From NCBI RefSeq assembly GCF_023499215.1, contig NZ_JAKHSK010000014.1, positions 1 to 64,000 on the forward strand: a DNA stretch of 64,000 nucleotides, read 5' to 3'. The position numbers and the translations under genes were made by a program. Positions 63,017 to 64,000 of the stretch are shown in pieces (position 1 is the first letter of the stretch; each line of letters starts with the position of its first letter). The notes below the pieces were generated by a model. That model did no database searches and was not told the DNA's origin. It saw nothing but the letters and a program-made list of their open reading frames with translations. The DNA is from Zunongwangia pacifica. Lineage in GTDB: Bacteria > Bacteroidota > Bacteroidia > Flavobacteriales > Flavobacteriaceae.

Positions 63017-64000
63017 TTATTTTTTACCTATTCGTATCACATCAGCAAATATTCCCGAAGCCGTAACATCGGCTCCCGCACCTGCTCCTTTTACGATTAG
63101 TGGTTGTACACTGTAACGATCTGTAAAGAACAATACGATATTATCGCTACCACTAAGATTATAAAAAGGATGCTCTGCTCCTACTTTTTGTAATCCTACA
63201 GAAGCTTTACCATCTTCCAGCTGTGCTACATATTTTAGCTGCGCATTGTCTTTAGCCGCATCTTCGTAGATCTCTTTGAATTTGCCTTCATCTTCCTGAA
63301 GTAATTTGAAGAAATCTTCGTTGTTCTCGGTATTCAGGCTTTCTTCAGAAAGGAAACTTTTATTCTCGATATCACTAAGCTCCATTTTTAGTCCGCTTTC
63401 ACGGGCTAAGATCAATATCTTACGCGCTACATCTACTCCGCTTAAATCGATTTTAGGATCGGGTTCCGTATAGCCTTCTTCCATCGCCTGTTCTACGGTT
63501 TTGTAAAATGGCTCGGTCGCATTATAGGTATTAAATACAAAATTTAAACTACCCGAAAGTACTGCCTGGATCTTATGGATTCTATCTCCTGAGGCTATTA
63601 AATTTTTAAGCGTATCGATAATGGGCAATCCTGCACCAACATTGGTTTCATAAAGGAATGATGCTCCGTATTCCCTGGACAATTGTTGTAAGTGCTGGTA
63701 ATTCACCAAATCATCGGCAGCAGCAATTTTATTACAGGTCACCACAGCAATCGAATTTGCAAGATATTCTTTATACCATTTTGAAATTTCGGCACTGGCG
63801 GTGTTATCTACAAAAATGCTGTTACGCAAATTGAATTCTTTTACTTTATTAAAAAAGTTATGCTTACTGGCTTTTTCGCCACCATCTAATAATTCCTGCC
63901 ACTTGCTTAAATCCAGTCCGTTTTCATCAAAAACCATAGTTCTGGAATTTGATAATCCTAGCACACGAACTTTAAGCCTCAATTTTTCCAGCAGATATTT
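63017..64000 (-). CDS. thrA: Bifunctional aspartokinase/homoserine dehydrogenase I, C-terminal part (cut by window edge)
   Basis: The frame is open to the last base of the window, so only the last 327 residues are seen. They cover the homoserine dehydrogenase part: VVTCNKIAAADD, the substrate motif YETNVGAGLPIIDTL, and GYTEPDPKIDLSGVDVARK, with a late YSVQPLIVKGAGAGADVTA. It reduces aspartate semialdehyde to homoserine. Assignment to the ThrA fusion (not a separate Hom) rests on the LRLKVRVLGLSNSRTM linker and operon order; the kinase half is outside the window. Confidence 0.9.
   Translation of the reverse strand, partial: KYLLEKLRLKVRVLGLSNSRTMVFDENGLDLSKWQELLDGGEKASKHNFFNKVKEFNLRNSIFVDNTASAEISKWYKEYLANSIAVVTCNKIAAADDLVNYQHLQQLSREYGASFLYETNVGAGLPIIDTLKNLIASGDRIHKIQAVLSGSLNFVFNTYNATEPFYKTVEQAMEEGYTEPDPKIDLSGVDVARKILILARESGLKMELSDIENKSFLSEESLNTENNEDFFKLLQEDEGKFKEIYEDAAKDNAQLKYVAQLEDGKASVGLQKVGAEHPFYNLSGSDNIVLFFTDRYSVQPLIVKGAGAGADVTASGIFADVIRIGKK

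Noticed and set aside
1-64000. CRISPR array, prophage, toxin-antitoxin or defence island.
   Set aside because: No regularly spaced repeats, integrase, phage structural or recognised defence genes were seen.

Overview
The window looks like the chromosome of a marine Flavobacteriaceae bacterium (Bacteroidota), in the neighbourhood of Gramella, Zunongwangia or Salegentibacter. The evidence is AT-rich DNA, genes without Shine-Dalgarno sites, TAnnTTTG-type promoter -7 elements, a fused CcoN-CcoO oxidase subunit, and families typical of this group (DUF3570/DUF4266, M61 and S10 peptidases, an IS1182-type transposase). No rRNA, tRNA, CRISPR array or prophage was seen.

Layout. 1-0.6 kb: end of an IS1182-family insertion sequence. 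0.7-4.6 kb: a secreted serine hydrolase, two tiny membrane proteins and an MFS transporter. 4.8-11.1 kb: a leftward redox operon (HD protein, thioredoxin-like protein, ApbE flavin transferase, DUF4266, DUF3570, haem-binding protein), preceded by an OmpR-type two-component system. 11.4-23.4 kb: a microaerobic block with hemN, the cbb3 oxidase genes ccoS-NO-Q-P-G-H plus a TauE/SafE-like gene, ccoI and an Fnr-type regulator; a decayed esterase lies between. 23.6-32.5 kb: a lipoprotein and a signalling operon (six-PAS hybrid kinase, HPt protein, single-domain regulator, HEAT protein, family 2 glycosyltransferase). 32.8-39.8 kb: FNT channel, dehydrogenase, zinc-type CDF exporter, M3 peptidase, an unknown protein and a MarR regulator. 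39.9-42.4 kb: RluE and gamma-glutamyltransferase. 42.4-49.5 kb: a bacteriophytochrome operon (heme oxygenase, response regulator, phytochrome kinase, CheB-CheR-PAS-kinase fusion). 50.0-52.9 kb: proC-proB-proA. 53-60.6 kb: M61 peptidase, CPA2 antiporter, UbiB-like kinase, S10 peptidase. 60.8-64 kb: thrC-thrB-thrA (thrA is cut by the window end).

How they work together. Two regulatory circuits can be read from the DNA. First, three TGAY-N4-RTCA boxes lie exactly 36.5 bp from the end of a -7-like octamer, in front of the hemN operon, the cco operon and ccoI/fnr; this is the geometry of class II Fnr activation. Second, a four-half-site direct repeat (11-12-11 bp spacing) with a -7-like octamer at the same distance occurs both upstream of the OmpR-type regulator and downstream of its kinase, in front of the ApbE/DUF3570 operon. 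Together they suggest that the local Fnr controls respiration and haem synthesis under low oxygen, and that the two-component system controls itself and the adjacent periplasmic redox operon. The phytochrome operon supplies its own chromophore through heme oxygenase.
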